From contig JADZAE010000011.1 in assembly GCA_020852715.1 (NCBI GenBank), forward strand, positions 1 through 34,890: a stretch of DNA of 34,890 nt, read 5' to 3'. The stretch is from Deltaproteobacteria bacterium. Lineage in GTDB: Bacteria; Bdellovibrionota_C; UBA2361; SZUA-149; JADZAE01. The notes beneath the pieces were generated by a model. That model ran no database searches, was not told where the DNA came from, and saw nothing but the letters and a program-made list of their open reading frames with translations. A program made the translations under genes and the position numbers. This document shows positions 27,100 through 34,890 of this stretch, piece by piece. Positions within the stretch are counted from its first letter, which is position 1, and every line of letters starts with the position of its first letter.

Positions 27100-27657
27100 C
27101 TATTTCAAACTGGGCTTGGTAATACGGCTTATTTTGGCACCTTGCAGACCTAAGCCGGCCATAAGTCCCTTCTGATCAAAGATAAAAACGTATATACCGT
27201 CTTTAGCTGTAGTGGTCGTAAAAGACTTGGCCCTGCCCTCATCAATAATAACGACACTAGGTCCGACGCCGATTTCCCAGCCATCGCTCTTTTCTAAATA
27301 CTTAATATCGGCATCAGTTAAGAAAAACATAGCATAGCCGTAAGCCTGAATGCCAGCCTGCAAACCCCAAGAAGCAGCAACAGTGTTGTAATAACCAACT
27401 GTCTTTCCGTTTTTGCGTAAAGCGCCTTCGCCATACTGGCCACCCACAATAAATCCGCCCTTAACTATGCGCGGGAAAACCAATACCGCTTTGGCTATTG
27501 AACGAAGTTCCCAAGCCGTAGCATTGGTCCTATTTAAATCGCGCAAAGCAGCATCAACAGTATTGTTAATTTCTTCAGCAGTTTCGGCAGAAGCCATTGG
27601 TAAAGAAGCAAACAACATAGCTGCTGTTAAAACAGAAAAAGTAAAAGATTTACCCAA
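27100..27657 (-). CDS. SYLF/YSC84-domain lipid-binding exported protein, start in doubt
   Basis: The 185-residue reading has a signal peptide (SVLTAAMLFASLPMASA) and the SYLF domain: WELRSIAKAVLVFPRIVKGG, FIVGGQYGEGALRKNGKTVG and GAGLGLQGAKI-like text (AGLGLQGAKISRITKP). SYLF proteins bind phospholipid. The start is odd. An ideal AGGAGG (27676-27681) sits just before an ATG at 27669-27671, but that ATG opens a different frame and hits a stop after 14 codons. Adding one base in AATAA would join it to the SYLF frame as MKFNNLGKSF. The TTG at 27655-27657 is the only in-frame option and is 18 bases from the AGGAGG. Either translation is weak or this gene has just been frameshifted. Confidence 0.8.
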   Translation of the reverse strand: MGKSFTFSVLTAAMLFASLPMASAETAEEINNTVDAALRDLNRTNATAWELRSIAKAVLVFPRIVKGGFIVGGQYGEGALRKNGKTVGYYNTVAASWGLQAGIQAYGYAMFFLTDADIKYLEKSDGWEIGVGPSVVIIDEGRAKSFTTTTAKDGIYVFIFDQKGLMAGLGLQGAKISRITKPSLK

Positions 27658-27675
27658 TTATTAAATTTCATTTTC

Positions 27676-27681
27676 CCTCCT
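27676..27681 (-). promoter_or_regulatory. Strong ribosome binding site out of register with the SYLF frame
   Basis: AGGAGG on the minus strand is followed four bases later by ATG AAA TTT AAT AAT TGG. That reading stops quickly, whereas the signal peptide of the SYLF protein begins in the +1-shifted frame. The spacing shows where translation used to start and points to a single-base loss between 27658 and 27668. Confidence 0.6.
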
Positions 27682-27748
27682 AGTATTTAACTAACTAAAC
27701 TGTCTATCCATTAAACCTTTAACTTGAAGCTGGCAAGAACTTCGCCAA

Positions 27749-28198
27749 CTACTTCAACTCGCCATTACAGGCCTTTAGCAAATTTTCGGTGAGCTTTCCT
27801 ACCCAATAATCGCAGGCTTCCTTGGCATGATTCCAAGAGCCAAACTTAGAACGTAGTGCCTTGGTTTCCACACGCTTATCAACCGCTGCCACCAAACGAA
27901 TACCGGTTTCGCTATCCAAAATTTCCATTTCCGCCTGCGCATCGCCGACAAAACTATCTGAGCCGGTAATGACTCTTTTCATTGCGCTCAGCGCCAGCCC
28001 GATCGGCATAACAGTAGTGACAGTATCTAAAAGAACCATAGACTCATCAGCATCAGTAAGAGCGGTTCTAATAATTAAAGCATCATCGCCCTCATGATTA
28101 GCTAATTTAAATTTAGTCATTAGGTTTTCTTTATCCATCGCCGAATCGACAAGCATTTCTAAGCCAAACATCACTACCCCGGTAGCGGCGACTGTCTC
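27749..28198 (-). pseudogene. DUF3313-family lipoprotein, C-terminal part only
   Basis: From about 28198 downward the reading matches the later part of DUF3313 lipoproteins: DALIIRTALTDADESMVLLD, TVTTVMPIGLALSAMKRVIT, FVGDAQAEMEILDSETGIRL and SKFGSWNHAKEACDYW near the end. The signal peptide and first part of the family are missing. They are replaced in the same frame by the tail of another protein (see the adjacent pseudogene), so a deletion has joined two genes. The open frame from GTG 28321 could yield a chimeric 190-residue product, but no ribosome site or signal peptide is present. Confidence 0.7.
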
Positions 28199-29570
28199 GC
28201 CGCTGTAGCCCGAAGTATAACCAGTGACCACAGTAGTCGGAGTTGAGTCATAGACTTTGACATAAGTAACATTATGCTTAGGGCTACTTGGCGGAATTGA
28301 GTAGATAGCCGAAGTCACCATATCCGTTACGATCCAAGGCCCATTAGCTTACGAAGAAACAAATCAAACTCCTTGATAGCAGCAATATTACTTATCATTT
28401 ACCAAAAAAACATTATATGCCGTATTTTTTACGTATTGCACACTGGTCGTCGGAATCGCTGCAAGCTGCAGCTTACCCTCATAAACAACATTTACTGTCG
28501 CCGCCGAGCGATCAATAGTTGCCTTGTCCGGAATAGAAGCAAAATTCATGGCATCATTAGCCTCTGATGTTCCGGGCACAGAAACTAGAACCCGATCGGC
28601 GGCGGAGTCTTCGGGAATATTTTTAAAGTCATCGGGTAAAGAATCGCTAGCTGAACCCCAAGGCCCAGCTAAAGAAGAAGCAGAAAACCAACGTCCGGCA
28701 GCTAGAAAATAATATTTATTATCTGCTGTATTTAAAAACAGATTATTCTGAGTATTAGCGATCAACATCGGCTTAGTCGGAGCAATCGGCTCATACTGCG
28801 GCACTCCATCGAGAACAATCAGCTCTATCGCCTTTGTACTGATTAAAACATCGGGCACCTTCTTCGTAACAATCAGTGGCAAAGCTGCACGGACATCAGC
28901 CCAATTGTCGTCCACCGGCAAAGTATTAATGGCGCTAGGCTATGATTTAGCCGCTAACCATTTCCCCTCTTCTAAACTGTTAGCAGTCGGCCAGTTTTAT
29001 CAGCCAGTAAATAATATCTCGATGACTGCGTATCAAAGAAAACTGCTCTATTGGTGTTTATCGCAAACATTAAGTTATTATTTGCGGCTACCGATTTAAG
29101 TAACGGCTTGCCGTTATATATCAAGAACACTGCCGGTTTCTGAGAAACTATTATTTGCGGTGGCGTTAAATCAAAATTGGCCTTGTGAATATTCAGCTGA
29201 CTAGCATCGAGCTGAGCAATAATAAGATCCAAAGAAACAGAGACTGCCCCTTTTTGTGGAGTAATCGCCTTAATCGCGGCCCTGATTGCCTGTTGTTCAG
29301 TGGGCGAAGCGTCGGGAAAAGAAACAGAGTCTACCTTTCTATGGTAGATCTGCACTAACTTTTTTTCTTTAGAGACCTCGGTTGCTCCTCTAGCCAAGAT
29401 AGTTCCGTAAGTGCGTTGAGATTCTCCTTTCCTAGCCGCCGAAATGGCCGAGCGAAAAACAATACATTCGAAATTCGGCCATTCCTCCACCTGTGGCTAG
29501 TAAACAACCATATTATAATTGGGGATGTCATAACTGCGCGGCCAGCCATTATCTTTAACTTGTATTGATA
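28199..29570 (-). pseudogene. Large exported protein of the 'carbohydrate-binding family V/XII' type, broken and 3'-deleted
   Basis: Starting near 29570 with a hydrophobic segment (FSLVFITFLSIQV), the reading runs GWPRSYDIPNYNMVVY, TAG (29497-29499), PQVEEWPNFECIVFRSAI. It then has two copies of a repeat built around an LIYNGKPLL or LVSVPG-type strand and YYLLADK or YYFLAAGRWFSAS. Breaks: a frameshift near 28980, TAG at 28940-28942 and TAA at 28388-28390. A TGA then falls where homologs as I recall them have Trp (QGV-stop-FVS), with a further TAA just after. The same frame continues GPWIVTDMVTSAIYSIPPSS to TSGYSG and is then cut. Annotators often give such proteins the V/XII name; real function is unknown. 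Family identity is from memory. Confidence 0.6.
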
Positions 29571-29645
29571 AAAACGTAATAAAAACAAGGCTAAACTGGT
29601 TAATTATACGGTTTTAGTCAAGGTTTTTTTAGTGAAAGCTGTATC

Positions 29646-29678
29646 GCAGCCACGCTGCAATCGAATTAGACATGTCTA
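29646..29678. promoter_or_regulatory. Hairpin and 12-bp palindrome in the gap after bcp
   Basis: GCAGC-cac-GCTGC (29646-29658) is a compact stem, and TAGACATGTCTA (29667-29678) is a perfect palindrome. They lie between the end of the peroxiredoxin gene and the start of the broken multi-repeat gene on the same strand. The hairpin lacks a T-run on either side. A regulator site or decayed terminator is possible; nothing decides between them. Confidence 0.2.
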
Positions 29679-29713
29679 GTAAAATACATTATCCGTAAAA
29701 CACTGAAAATAAA

Positions 29714-30178
29714 TCAGCCGAGAGACGCCAAAACTTCTTCCACGTGCTCATCAACCTTAACGCCACGAAACTCTGCCCTAAGCTTGCCGTTTTTATCAAT
29801 TATAAAAGTAGAGCGTCCTATCCCTATCACATCTTTTCCATACATATTTTTCTTTTTCAGTACGACATAAAGCTTAGCGACTTGCTTCTCCGGATCACTA
29901 AGTAACAGAAAAGGCAAATCATACTTTTCACGAAACTTGACATGGCTAGATGGCTTATCCGGACTTATACCGATAACTAGCACATTTTTTTTACTAAATT
30001 TTTTTTGAGCATCGCTAAAATCGCAAACTTCACGTGTACAGCCAGATGTATTATCCTTGGGGTAAAAATAAAGGACTATTGTTTTCCCTCGAAAATCTTT
30101 TAACGACACTTCGTTCTTATCTGCATCTAGCAATTTAAATGCTGGGACCAGCTGACCGATTTTTATATCCATACTCAT
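29714..30178 (-). CDS. bcp: Thiol peroxidase, Bcp/PrxQ type
   Basis: This 154-residue peroxiredoxin reduces hydrogen peroxide and organic peroxides with electrons from thioredoxin. Seen: a typical start (KIGQLVPAFKLLDADKNEVS), the active-site stretch LYFYPKDNTSGCTREVCDFS holding the peroxidatic Cys and, five residues on, the resolving Cys of the Bcp class, and IGISPDKPSSHVKFREKYDL. It ends with IGRSTFIIDKNGKLRAEFRG. Length is standard. GAAGGGAAG upstream serves as ribosome site. It stands alone with 196 bp to the divergent receiver-domain remnant. No damage is seen. Confidence 0.93.
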   Translation of the reverse strand: MSMDIKIGQLVPAFKLLDADKNEVSLKDFRGKTIVLYFYPKDNTSGCTREVCDFSDAQKKFSKKNVLVIGISPDKPSSHVKFREKYDLPFLLLSDPEKQVAKLYVVLKKKNMYGKDVIGIGRSTFIIDKNGKLRAEFRGVKVDEHVEEVLASLG

Positions 30179-30374
30179 CTTCCCTTCATCAAAACTGTTT
30201 CAACCAAACAAATAAGACTTTGAGCTAGTATCTATTAATATTTAATTTGATACCCAACTAGGTGGAAACATTTATTAAGCCAAGTTCCAGCAACACCAAG
30301 TCAGTATTATCTTAATATACAAATCTCACATCAAACTCAATTGAGTTCGACTGAATATTATTGCTTATTTTGTC

Positions 30375-30746
30375 TTGCTTATAAGCAAAACAGAAGTTTT
30401 TTTTGTTGATGATGAAATGCCAGTTGTAAACTTACTGTCCTTCGTGTTTCGTAGAATGAGTAATTTAACCGGTGTGCACCTTTGTTCTTGCTGCAAATAT
30501 AACGCTGCCATTGAAGAACTTAACGCCTGTGATCCTCAGTCTACAGTTTGCTTACTTGACCAGGAGCTTAGTTCACTAGAAGGAGATGGAGATTATTGAG
30601 CAGAAATATGTGAATTAAAGGGCATTCGATATGCGCGCATGACAGGAAGCGCTCTCGAGCTAAAACACCAGGGCATCCGTGTTCTTAGCAAACCCTGCAC
30701 TATTTCCGAAATTCATGGCATTCTGCATGAGTTAGTTGGGAGATAG
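30375..30746 (+). pseudogene. Response regulator receiver domain with an in-frame TGA
   Basis: The frame begins near a TTG at 30375 and shows a receiver-like core. EVFFVDDEMPVVNLLSFVF has the acidic pair, and VCLLDQELSSLEGD has the phospho-acceptor Asp in strand 3. A TGA at 30597-30599 interrupts it. The same frame then reads AEICELKGIRYARMTGSALE and IRVLSKPCTISEIHGILHEL, including the conserved Lys-Pro, to a TAG at 30744-30746. With the stop read through it is a complete single-domain regulator of 123 residues. There is no ribosome site. Trp is a plausible original residue at the TGA (TGG to TGA), but this is a guess. Confidence 0.65.
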
Positions 30747-30887
30747 GGCTTAATTACAAACTGGTTTGAGGCCAAGGTTTTAAATTACTTCAGCCTCGTT
30801 TTTTTCAAAATAGTGTGTTTCTCCGCACTAAATAAATAAGTTAGCAAGAAGCATTGATTTAATAGCACAGGCGCTCTGATCTTCTCT

Positions 30888-32102
30888 CTAAAGCTGAGAA
30901 AATCTTTTGTCAGCTACTTTTAAAAAGGTAAAGCCTAATTGATGAATCCGCGCTTCGTTGATTTCCAACACAATGATGTCCTGCTGCAGAAGATTCTTGA
31001 TGAAATCCATTTTACGGTAAACCAGGCGATAACTGCCTTTTTTCACATTTCCATTCTCCAAACGGTAGCGATAATGGTTAGTGGAAGCATAATAATAAAA
31101 GTCACGCTGCGTATAAATATCTTGTTTTTCCAAAACATCAAATATCGACCAGAGAAAACTTGTTCCGACAAATAGCATCTTCGGATCATATGCCTCGGCA
31201 TTAGTTTCACTGTGAACAGTCATATATGGTGTGGGTGCATATGAAAGTGAAGGGTTCCAGACATTAATCAGATTAGCTAAGTCACGATCAGTTCCCGCTG
31301 GATGATCACGGACTTCTATTTCCGTACCACAAACAATAGTTTTAAATTTTTTATTAATCAGCGTCTCGGCACGTGTCATTAGTTCTTTAGCAACTAAGCA
31401 GCTAGCCACTGAATTCCAGTGCGCCGCTGAGGGAGCATAAAAACGGTATTCATATTTGCCGGCCTGCCCTTTTAAAAGCTGAGCACTGTCAATAAAATTA
31501 ACACCTGCCTCCTGGTAGAGTTTTCTTAAAACATCTATATTGCGCATTTGTGGCTTACCAACTTTAAAGCGGTCGGGTATCCATTCCGGATATAATGCCG
31601 CTTTATTGGCACTAACTAAAACAAGAACCGCCTTACCGTGTGCAGCCATAAAATCCTGCAACCGTTTAATTGACTCTGTCTGCTGGCGTAATTCATTAAC
31701 AGTTTTTAGAGAGCGCCCATTATAATCATTGACATACATACTCTCATAAAGAGCGTAGTCTTTACCAACCAAGACAGCTCCGGCGTCGCGGGTAGAAATT
31801 TCGCGAAACAAAGTGTAATCAATCGAATTGTTAGAAGCTAACAATATCCCCCAGAGCCCACCGGTCTGGAGAAAATAATTTTCAAATAACTTTTGAAATT
31901 TCCCCGTTTTAAAGTGTTCCCATTTGTATTTAGGAAATTTCTTTTCGATATAGACGTTAGTCACCGGCCGAGGCGGAATAAAACGGTATCTTCTTTGTGC
32001 CATTGGCAAAATTAAAAGCAGAGTGAAGATAATTATAAAGCCGATAATAACAGTTTTCCCCTCTGTTTTTTTATTTTTTTTGTTCTCGTTTGTTGCCACC
32101 AT
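30888..32102 (-). CDS. AlgX/AlgJ-like SGNH-hydrolase-type O-acetylation protein
   Basis: This 404-residue membrane-anchored protein has a cytoplasmic N-terminus, one helix (GKTVIIGFIIIFTLLLILP) and a periplasmic domain. The periplasmic part shows the AlgX/AlgJ pattern: a KDYALYESMYVNDYNG segment, KAVLVLVSANKAALYPEWIP, FYAPSAAHWNSVASCLVAKE with the histidine of the HWN motif, and KMLFVGTSFLWS with the candidate nucleophile Ser. In AlgX the His is preceded two residues earlier by Asp; here that place is Ala, so the triad differs. These proteins transfer acetyl groups from an MBOAT partner to exported polysaccharide. The divergent neighbour, 87 bp away, is such an MBOAT. Confidence 0.8.
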   Translation of the reverse strand: MVATNENKKNKKTEGKTVIIGFIIIFTLLLILPMAQRRYRFIPPRPVTNVYIEKKFPKYKWEHFKTGKFQKLFENYFLQTGGLWGILLASNNSIDYTLFREISTRDAGAVLVGKDYALYESMYVNDYNGRSLKTVNELRQQTESIKRLQDFMAAHGKAVLVLVSANKAALYPEWIPDRFKVGKPQMRNIDVLRKLYQEAGVNFIDSAQLLKGQAGKYEYRFYAPSAAHWNSVASCLVAKELMTRAETLINKKFKTIVCGTEIEVRDHPAGTDRDLANLINVWNPSLSYAPTPYMTVHSETNAEAYDPKMLFVGTSFLWSIFDVLEKQDIYTQRDFYYYASTNHYRYRLENGNVKKGSYRLVYRKMDFIKNLLQQDIIVLEINEARIHQLGFTFLKVADKRFSQL

Positions 32103-32189
32103 AACTTCTTTCCCGAAGGAAGCTTGCTTAATTCATTTTTTCTCTCTATAAGCAAATCCCGACAATAAATGCAAACGATTAAGTAATTT

Positions 32190-33617
32190 ATGGTATTCTC
32201 TTCCTTTCTATTTTTATTCGGTTTTTTACCGCTTTATCTTCTGGGCTATTACGCACTACCCTCTCGTTTTAAAAATCTATTCGCTCTTGTTGCCAGCTAT
32301 TTGTTTTATGCCTGGGGTGCCCCAACAGTCGTATTGATATTATTGATCAGCTCTACTCTGGATTACTATATCGCTAAACAATTCTCCGGCCCTCGACGCA
32401 AAGCCTGGTTTATTCTTTCGATAATAATCAATGTTTCGCTGCTTGTTTATTACAAGTACGCGAACTTTTTTATTGAGCAAACAAATTTTATCTTATCAAT
32501 TCTAGGGTTTACTAATGTTACTTGGATATCAATCGCCTTGCCCGCAGGAATCTCATTTTTCACTTTTCATAAGCTCAGTTATTTGACTGATGTTTATAGC
32601 GGTCGCACAGGCCGAGCACAGACTTTGGTAAATTACCTGCTATACGTGGCCTTCTTCCCTCAACTGATAGCTGGGCCGATTGTGCGTTACCATGATGTTG
32701 GTTTTCAAATTGAAAAACGCACTCATTCCCTTAATCAAATTTTCTCAGGCATTATGCGTTTCTGCCTCGGCCTAGCTAAAAAAGTCTTAATTGCCGATAC
32801 ACTTGGACGCGTAGCTGACAAAATCTTCGCGCTTTCCAGCGCCGATTTAACTTCTGGCTATGCTTGGCTTGGTGTTCTTGCTTATGCCTATCAAATTTAT
32901 TTTGATTTTGCCGGCTATTCGGATATGGCCATTGGTCTGGCTCGCATGATGGGTATCGAATTTTTAGAAAATTTCAATATGCCCTATATCTCCCAAAACA
33001 TAACTGAGTTCTGGAGACGCTGGCATATTTCGTTGTCCAATTGGATGCGTGAATACTTATATATTCCTCTTGGCGGAAATCGCTTAGGCAAAGCCCGTAT
33101 GTATGCCAATCTGGTAATCGTGTTTCTTATTTCCGGTCTTTGGCATGGTGCCAGTTGGACATTTATTGTTTGGGGCATTTGGCATGGTCTCTTTCTCGTG
33201 ATTGATAAACTTTTTTGGATTAAACTCTCTTCTCACCTGCCAAAGATATTAAATGTCCTGATCACTTTTTTTGTTGTACTCATCGGCTGGGTGTTATTTA
33301 GGGCGACAACTTTCTCAGCAGCGGCTGATATGTTTGCTGTGATGTTTAACTTTTCAACTTTTGGCGAACCTTTACCTAATCATTATCGCGCAGAAATAAT
33401 GTCTAATCGTGGTATTTTTATTTTCTGTTTGGCTACAATTTTATCTTTTGCTCCGCTCTTCACCAATAAAGCCGAACACGTAAAAACTCTCTGGTCCTCT
33501 CTAGGCGCTGTTCCCCGTCTAGCTTGTAGTGGGTGTTTTTCTCTGATTATCTTTATTTTATCCGTACTCGCTGTAAGCTCTTACAGCTTTAGCCCATTTT
33601 TGTATTTCCAGTTCTAA
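32190..33617 (+). CDS. MBOAT-family O-acyltransferase, AlgI-like
   Basis: This 475-residue membrane protein has about 11 hydrophobic helices and belongs to the AlgI/DltB class. It passes acetyl groups across the inner membrane for polysaccharide O-acetylation. The core is complete: FFPQLIAGPIVRYHDV, YFDFAGYSDMAIGLARMMGI, NFNMPYISQNITEFWRRWHI, YLYIPLGGNRLGKARMYANL and SGLWHGASWTFIVWGIWHG. His319 in SGLWHG corresponds to the essential MBOAT histidine and His279 to the second conserved one. It is divergent from the AlgX-like gene and should work with it. No damage is seen. Confidence 0.92.
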   Translation: MVFSSFLFLFGFLPLYLLGYYALPSRFKNLFALVASYLFYAWGAPTVVLILLISSTLDYYIAKQFSGPRRKAWFILSIIINVSLLVYYKYANFFIEQTNFILSILGFTNVTWISIALPAGISFFTFHKLSYLTDVYSGRTGRAQTLVNYLLYVAFFPQLIAGPIVRYHDVGFQIEKRTHSLNQIFSGIMRFCLGLAKKVLIADTLGRVADKIFALSSADLTSGYAWLGVLAYAYQIYFDFAGYSDMAIGLARMMGIEFLENFNMPYISQNITEFWRRWHISLSNWMREYLYIPLGGNRLGKARMYANLVIVFLISGLWHGASWTFIVWGIWHGLFLVIDKLFWIKLSSHLPKILNVLITFFVVLIGWVLFRATTFSAAADMFAVMFNFSTFGEPLPNHYRAEIMSNRGIFIFCLATILSFAPLFTNKAEHVKTLWSSLGAVPRLACSGCFSLIIFILSVLAVSSYSFSPFLYFQF

Positions 33618-33659
33618 ACAAAAAATGGCGCTTGCTTGCGGAGCACAAAGCACTGGTCA

Positions 33660-34000
33660 CTATTCAATGGTCACTGCTTTCACCCACAATTCTTTAACTT
33701 TTAAAATTTCTCGATCATAAGCACTACAATAAGGACAGAGAGAACAAAGATTCTCTAAATTATATTCTTTTTGACAGACACGACATCTCGCCAGAGCTGA
33801 AATTTCATCAATCGTTACTTTTACCGAAGTGCTAAATGTATTCTTACAAATAACTTCTAAGGCAAAGCGAATGGCTTCAATTTCCACGCCGGGGATTTTG
33901 CCAATTTCCAATTGGATTTCACTAATGTTCTTGCCCCATGTTCGATACCGGCAGCCTGAGCAATTTTGACAATATCCTCAGCTAATGCGTACTCGTGCAT
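33660..34000 (-). pseudogene. hypA: Hydrogenase nickel-insertion protein HypA, frameshifted
   Basis: HypA delivers nickel to [NiFe]-hydrogenase. The gene starts at ATG 33998-34000 as MHEYALAEDIVKIAQAAGIE, with the conserved MHE needed for nickel binding. After HGAR, near 33935, it shifts by one base into ISEIQLEIGKIPGVEIEAIR. It goes on to the zinc site (CRVC and CPYC, residues about 75-95) and a normal end at 33660. Total length (113 codons) is that of HypA, so only one base change separates it from function; a sequencing error cannot be excluded. It follows the hypE fragment by 16 bp. Confidence 0.85.
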
Positions 34001-34016
34001 AAAATTAATCCTCGCT

Positions 34017-34310
34017 TTAACAGATTCTAGGAATCTGTTCGCCGTTTAGCATATCCAAAATGCGCTTACCACCAATGACTGTTTTTAAAATAACTTGCGA
34101 ACAGTTCTCGTCAGTAACCGTAGCTACAATCGTCGCGGCTTTGCCGTACTCGTGGCTCTGTAAGCAGACTATTAAATCGTTGGCTTTGTCGGCGGCGAAT
34201 GCAAAAATTACTTTTCCTTCATTAGCGATATACAACGGGTCAAAGCCCAATAACTCGCAAATACCATTTACCGGCTCACTCCTGAGCTCTGCACATTGTT
34301 AAACTTCCAC
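34017..34310 (-). pseudogene. hypE: C-terminal fragment of hydrogenase maturation protein HypE
   Basis: The fragment reads CAELRSEPVNGICELLGFDP, then LYIANEGKVIFAFAADKAND, ATIVATVTDENCSQVILKTV and ends GEQIPRIC. The PRIC end carries the cysteine that HypE uses to make the cyanide ligand of the hydrogenase iron. Only about 95 of the usual 330-350 residues remain. A TAA lies in frame at 34299-34301, and past it the sequence merges into the insertion-sequence end. The order hypE then hypA on the minus strand points to an old hyp operon whose upstream part was removed or displaced by the adjacent IS. Confidence 0.85.
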
Positions 34311-34395
34311 GATCCTATTAGGTTAATCCCCCAAAAACACGGGATAAAAAAATAGGTTATAAACGAATTTGAGTGTCTCGTGCTAAACCTGCCGA

Positions 34396-34890
34396 ATGTT
34401 TATTAGAAAGAAACCAAATAAAAGCGGCAGTATTAGTATGCAGATCGTAAAGAAGATCGGCAGAAGAAACGTTGTTTTGCGAACGATAGGGTGCAGCCGT
34501 AATGAAAGAGAATTAACAAAACTGGAAATTGAAGTAGAATTGCAGTTGTCGGAATTAAATCGGCAACTGCACCTTGACTTTGGCAGAACAGAAAGAGAAA
34601 ATACAGCACTTGAGTTACTAAGTAGCAGTTCAGTGAGGGCAGTTGGACCAGAGCTTATTCTTAGCTATATTTTTGATTGTATTGGATTTAGCAAATTACC
34701 AGAGGAACTATTCAAAGACATCGTTCTAGTGCGTCTTGTTTATCCCAGCAGCAAATTAAGAACGACCGAGTATATTGGTTCTTAGATAGATTGCATTCGG
34801 CTTATCAAAAAAGAGTTGAGCAAATTGCATATCGTTACACTAAGCAAACACTTAACGGGGATCTATCTGTTGTATTTTACGATATGACGA
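34396..34890 (+). mobile_element. IS1634-family transposase, frameshifted, cut by the window edge
   Basis: From ATG 34396 the protein reads MFIRKKPNKSGSISMQIVKK, then GPELILSYIFDCIGFSKLPE and VLVRLVYPSSKLRTTEY, the N-terminal layout of IS1634/IS1549-type transposases. It stops at 34783-34785, but another frame continues WFLDRLHSAYQKRVEQIAYR and ends at the window edge with LSVVFYDMT, the start of the DDE catalytic core. Compared with relatives, some residues between the two pieces seem missing, so a small deletion rather than a single slip is likely. The left end of the element must lie between 34302 and 34395; its exact repeat is not identified. It abuts the hypE fragment. Confidence 0.75.

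Noticed and set aside
28340..30599. TGA might be read as Trp: several in-frame TGAs fall where Trp is plausible
   Set aside because: The intact genes for the ligase, the beta-helix protein and Bcp end with TGA at normal positions, and the same broken genes also contain TAG and TAA stops. Nonsense mutation explains all of them.
34396..34890. Programmed frameshift in the transposase, as in some IS families
   Set aside because: IS1634-type elements are usually single-frame, no slippery heptamer with a downstream structure is evident, and residues appear to be missing at the junction, favouring a deletion.
1..34890. tRNA, rRNA and CRISPR arrays
   Set aside because: I scanned for T-loop motifs, rRNA signatures and regularly spaced repeats and saw none; a covariance search could still find something I missed.

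Overview
The window (about 42-43% G+C by eye) looks like part of the chromosome of a Gram-negative, probably delta-proteobacterial or Bdellovibrio-like, bacterium. The clues are a histone-fold protein resembling the Bdellovibrio histone, a MopE-type metal-binding motif (CGDGVDQDCNG) common in myxobacteria and relatives, outer-envelope genes (O-antigen ligase, KdsD, AlgI/AlgX-like proteins) and [NiFe]-hydrogenase maturation remnants. This placement is an inference; no rRNA, tRNA or ribosomal protein gene is present to test it.

Layout. 1-5.6 kb is a graveyard: an unknown gene with three in-frame stop sites, a hairpin-rich non-coding stretch, a frameshifted DUF4105 gene, one intact branched-chain-type substrate-binding protein, a broken NMT1/SsuA-type binding protein and a heavily broken chemotaxis receptor. 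5.9-8.0 kb holds a histone-fold gene, a VanZ-domain protein and a small exported protein. 8.0-24.2 kb is a polysaccharide locus: frameshifted kdsD, a minus-strand run (beta-helix lipoprotein, GT-C-like membrane protein, O-antigen ligase/polymerase, Wzx-type flippase), a plus-strand glycosyltransferase operon ending in a 934-aa ATP-grasp/phosphatase/glycosyltransferase fusion, gene debris, then a glycosyltransferase and a polysaccharide deacetylase. 24.3-30.2 kb carries housekeeping genes (adenine deaminase, YbaN, RNase PH, SYLF protein, Bcp peroxiredoxin) interrupted by a chimeric pseudogene. 30.4-33.6 kb has a broken response-regulator receiver and a divergent AlgX-like/MBOAT acetylation pair. 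33.7-34.9 kb has hydrogenase maturation remnants (hypA, hypE) next to an IS1634-type transposase.

How it fits together. The intact genes make a coherent surface-glycan pathway: glycosyltransferases build a lipid-linked unit, the flippase exports it, the ligase/polymerase joins it, and the deacetylase and MBOAT/AlgX pair could trim or acetylate it. In contrast, genes for sensing (MCP, receiver), hydrogenase maturation and some transport are decaying, mainly by in-frame stops and single-base frameshifts. At least ten pseudogenes in 35 kb suggest active genome reduction, possibly host or symbiont lifestyle. Two small inverted-repeat elements (3235-3291, 5694-5760) and a solo copy of the second element's end (11799-11822) show past transposition.
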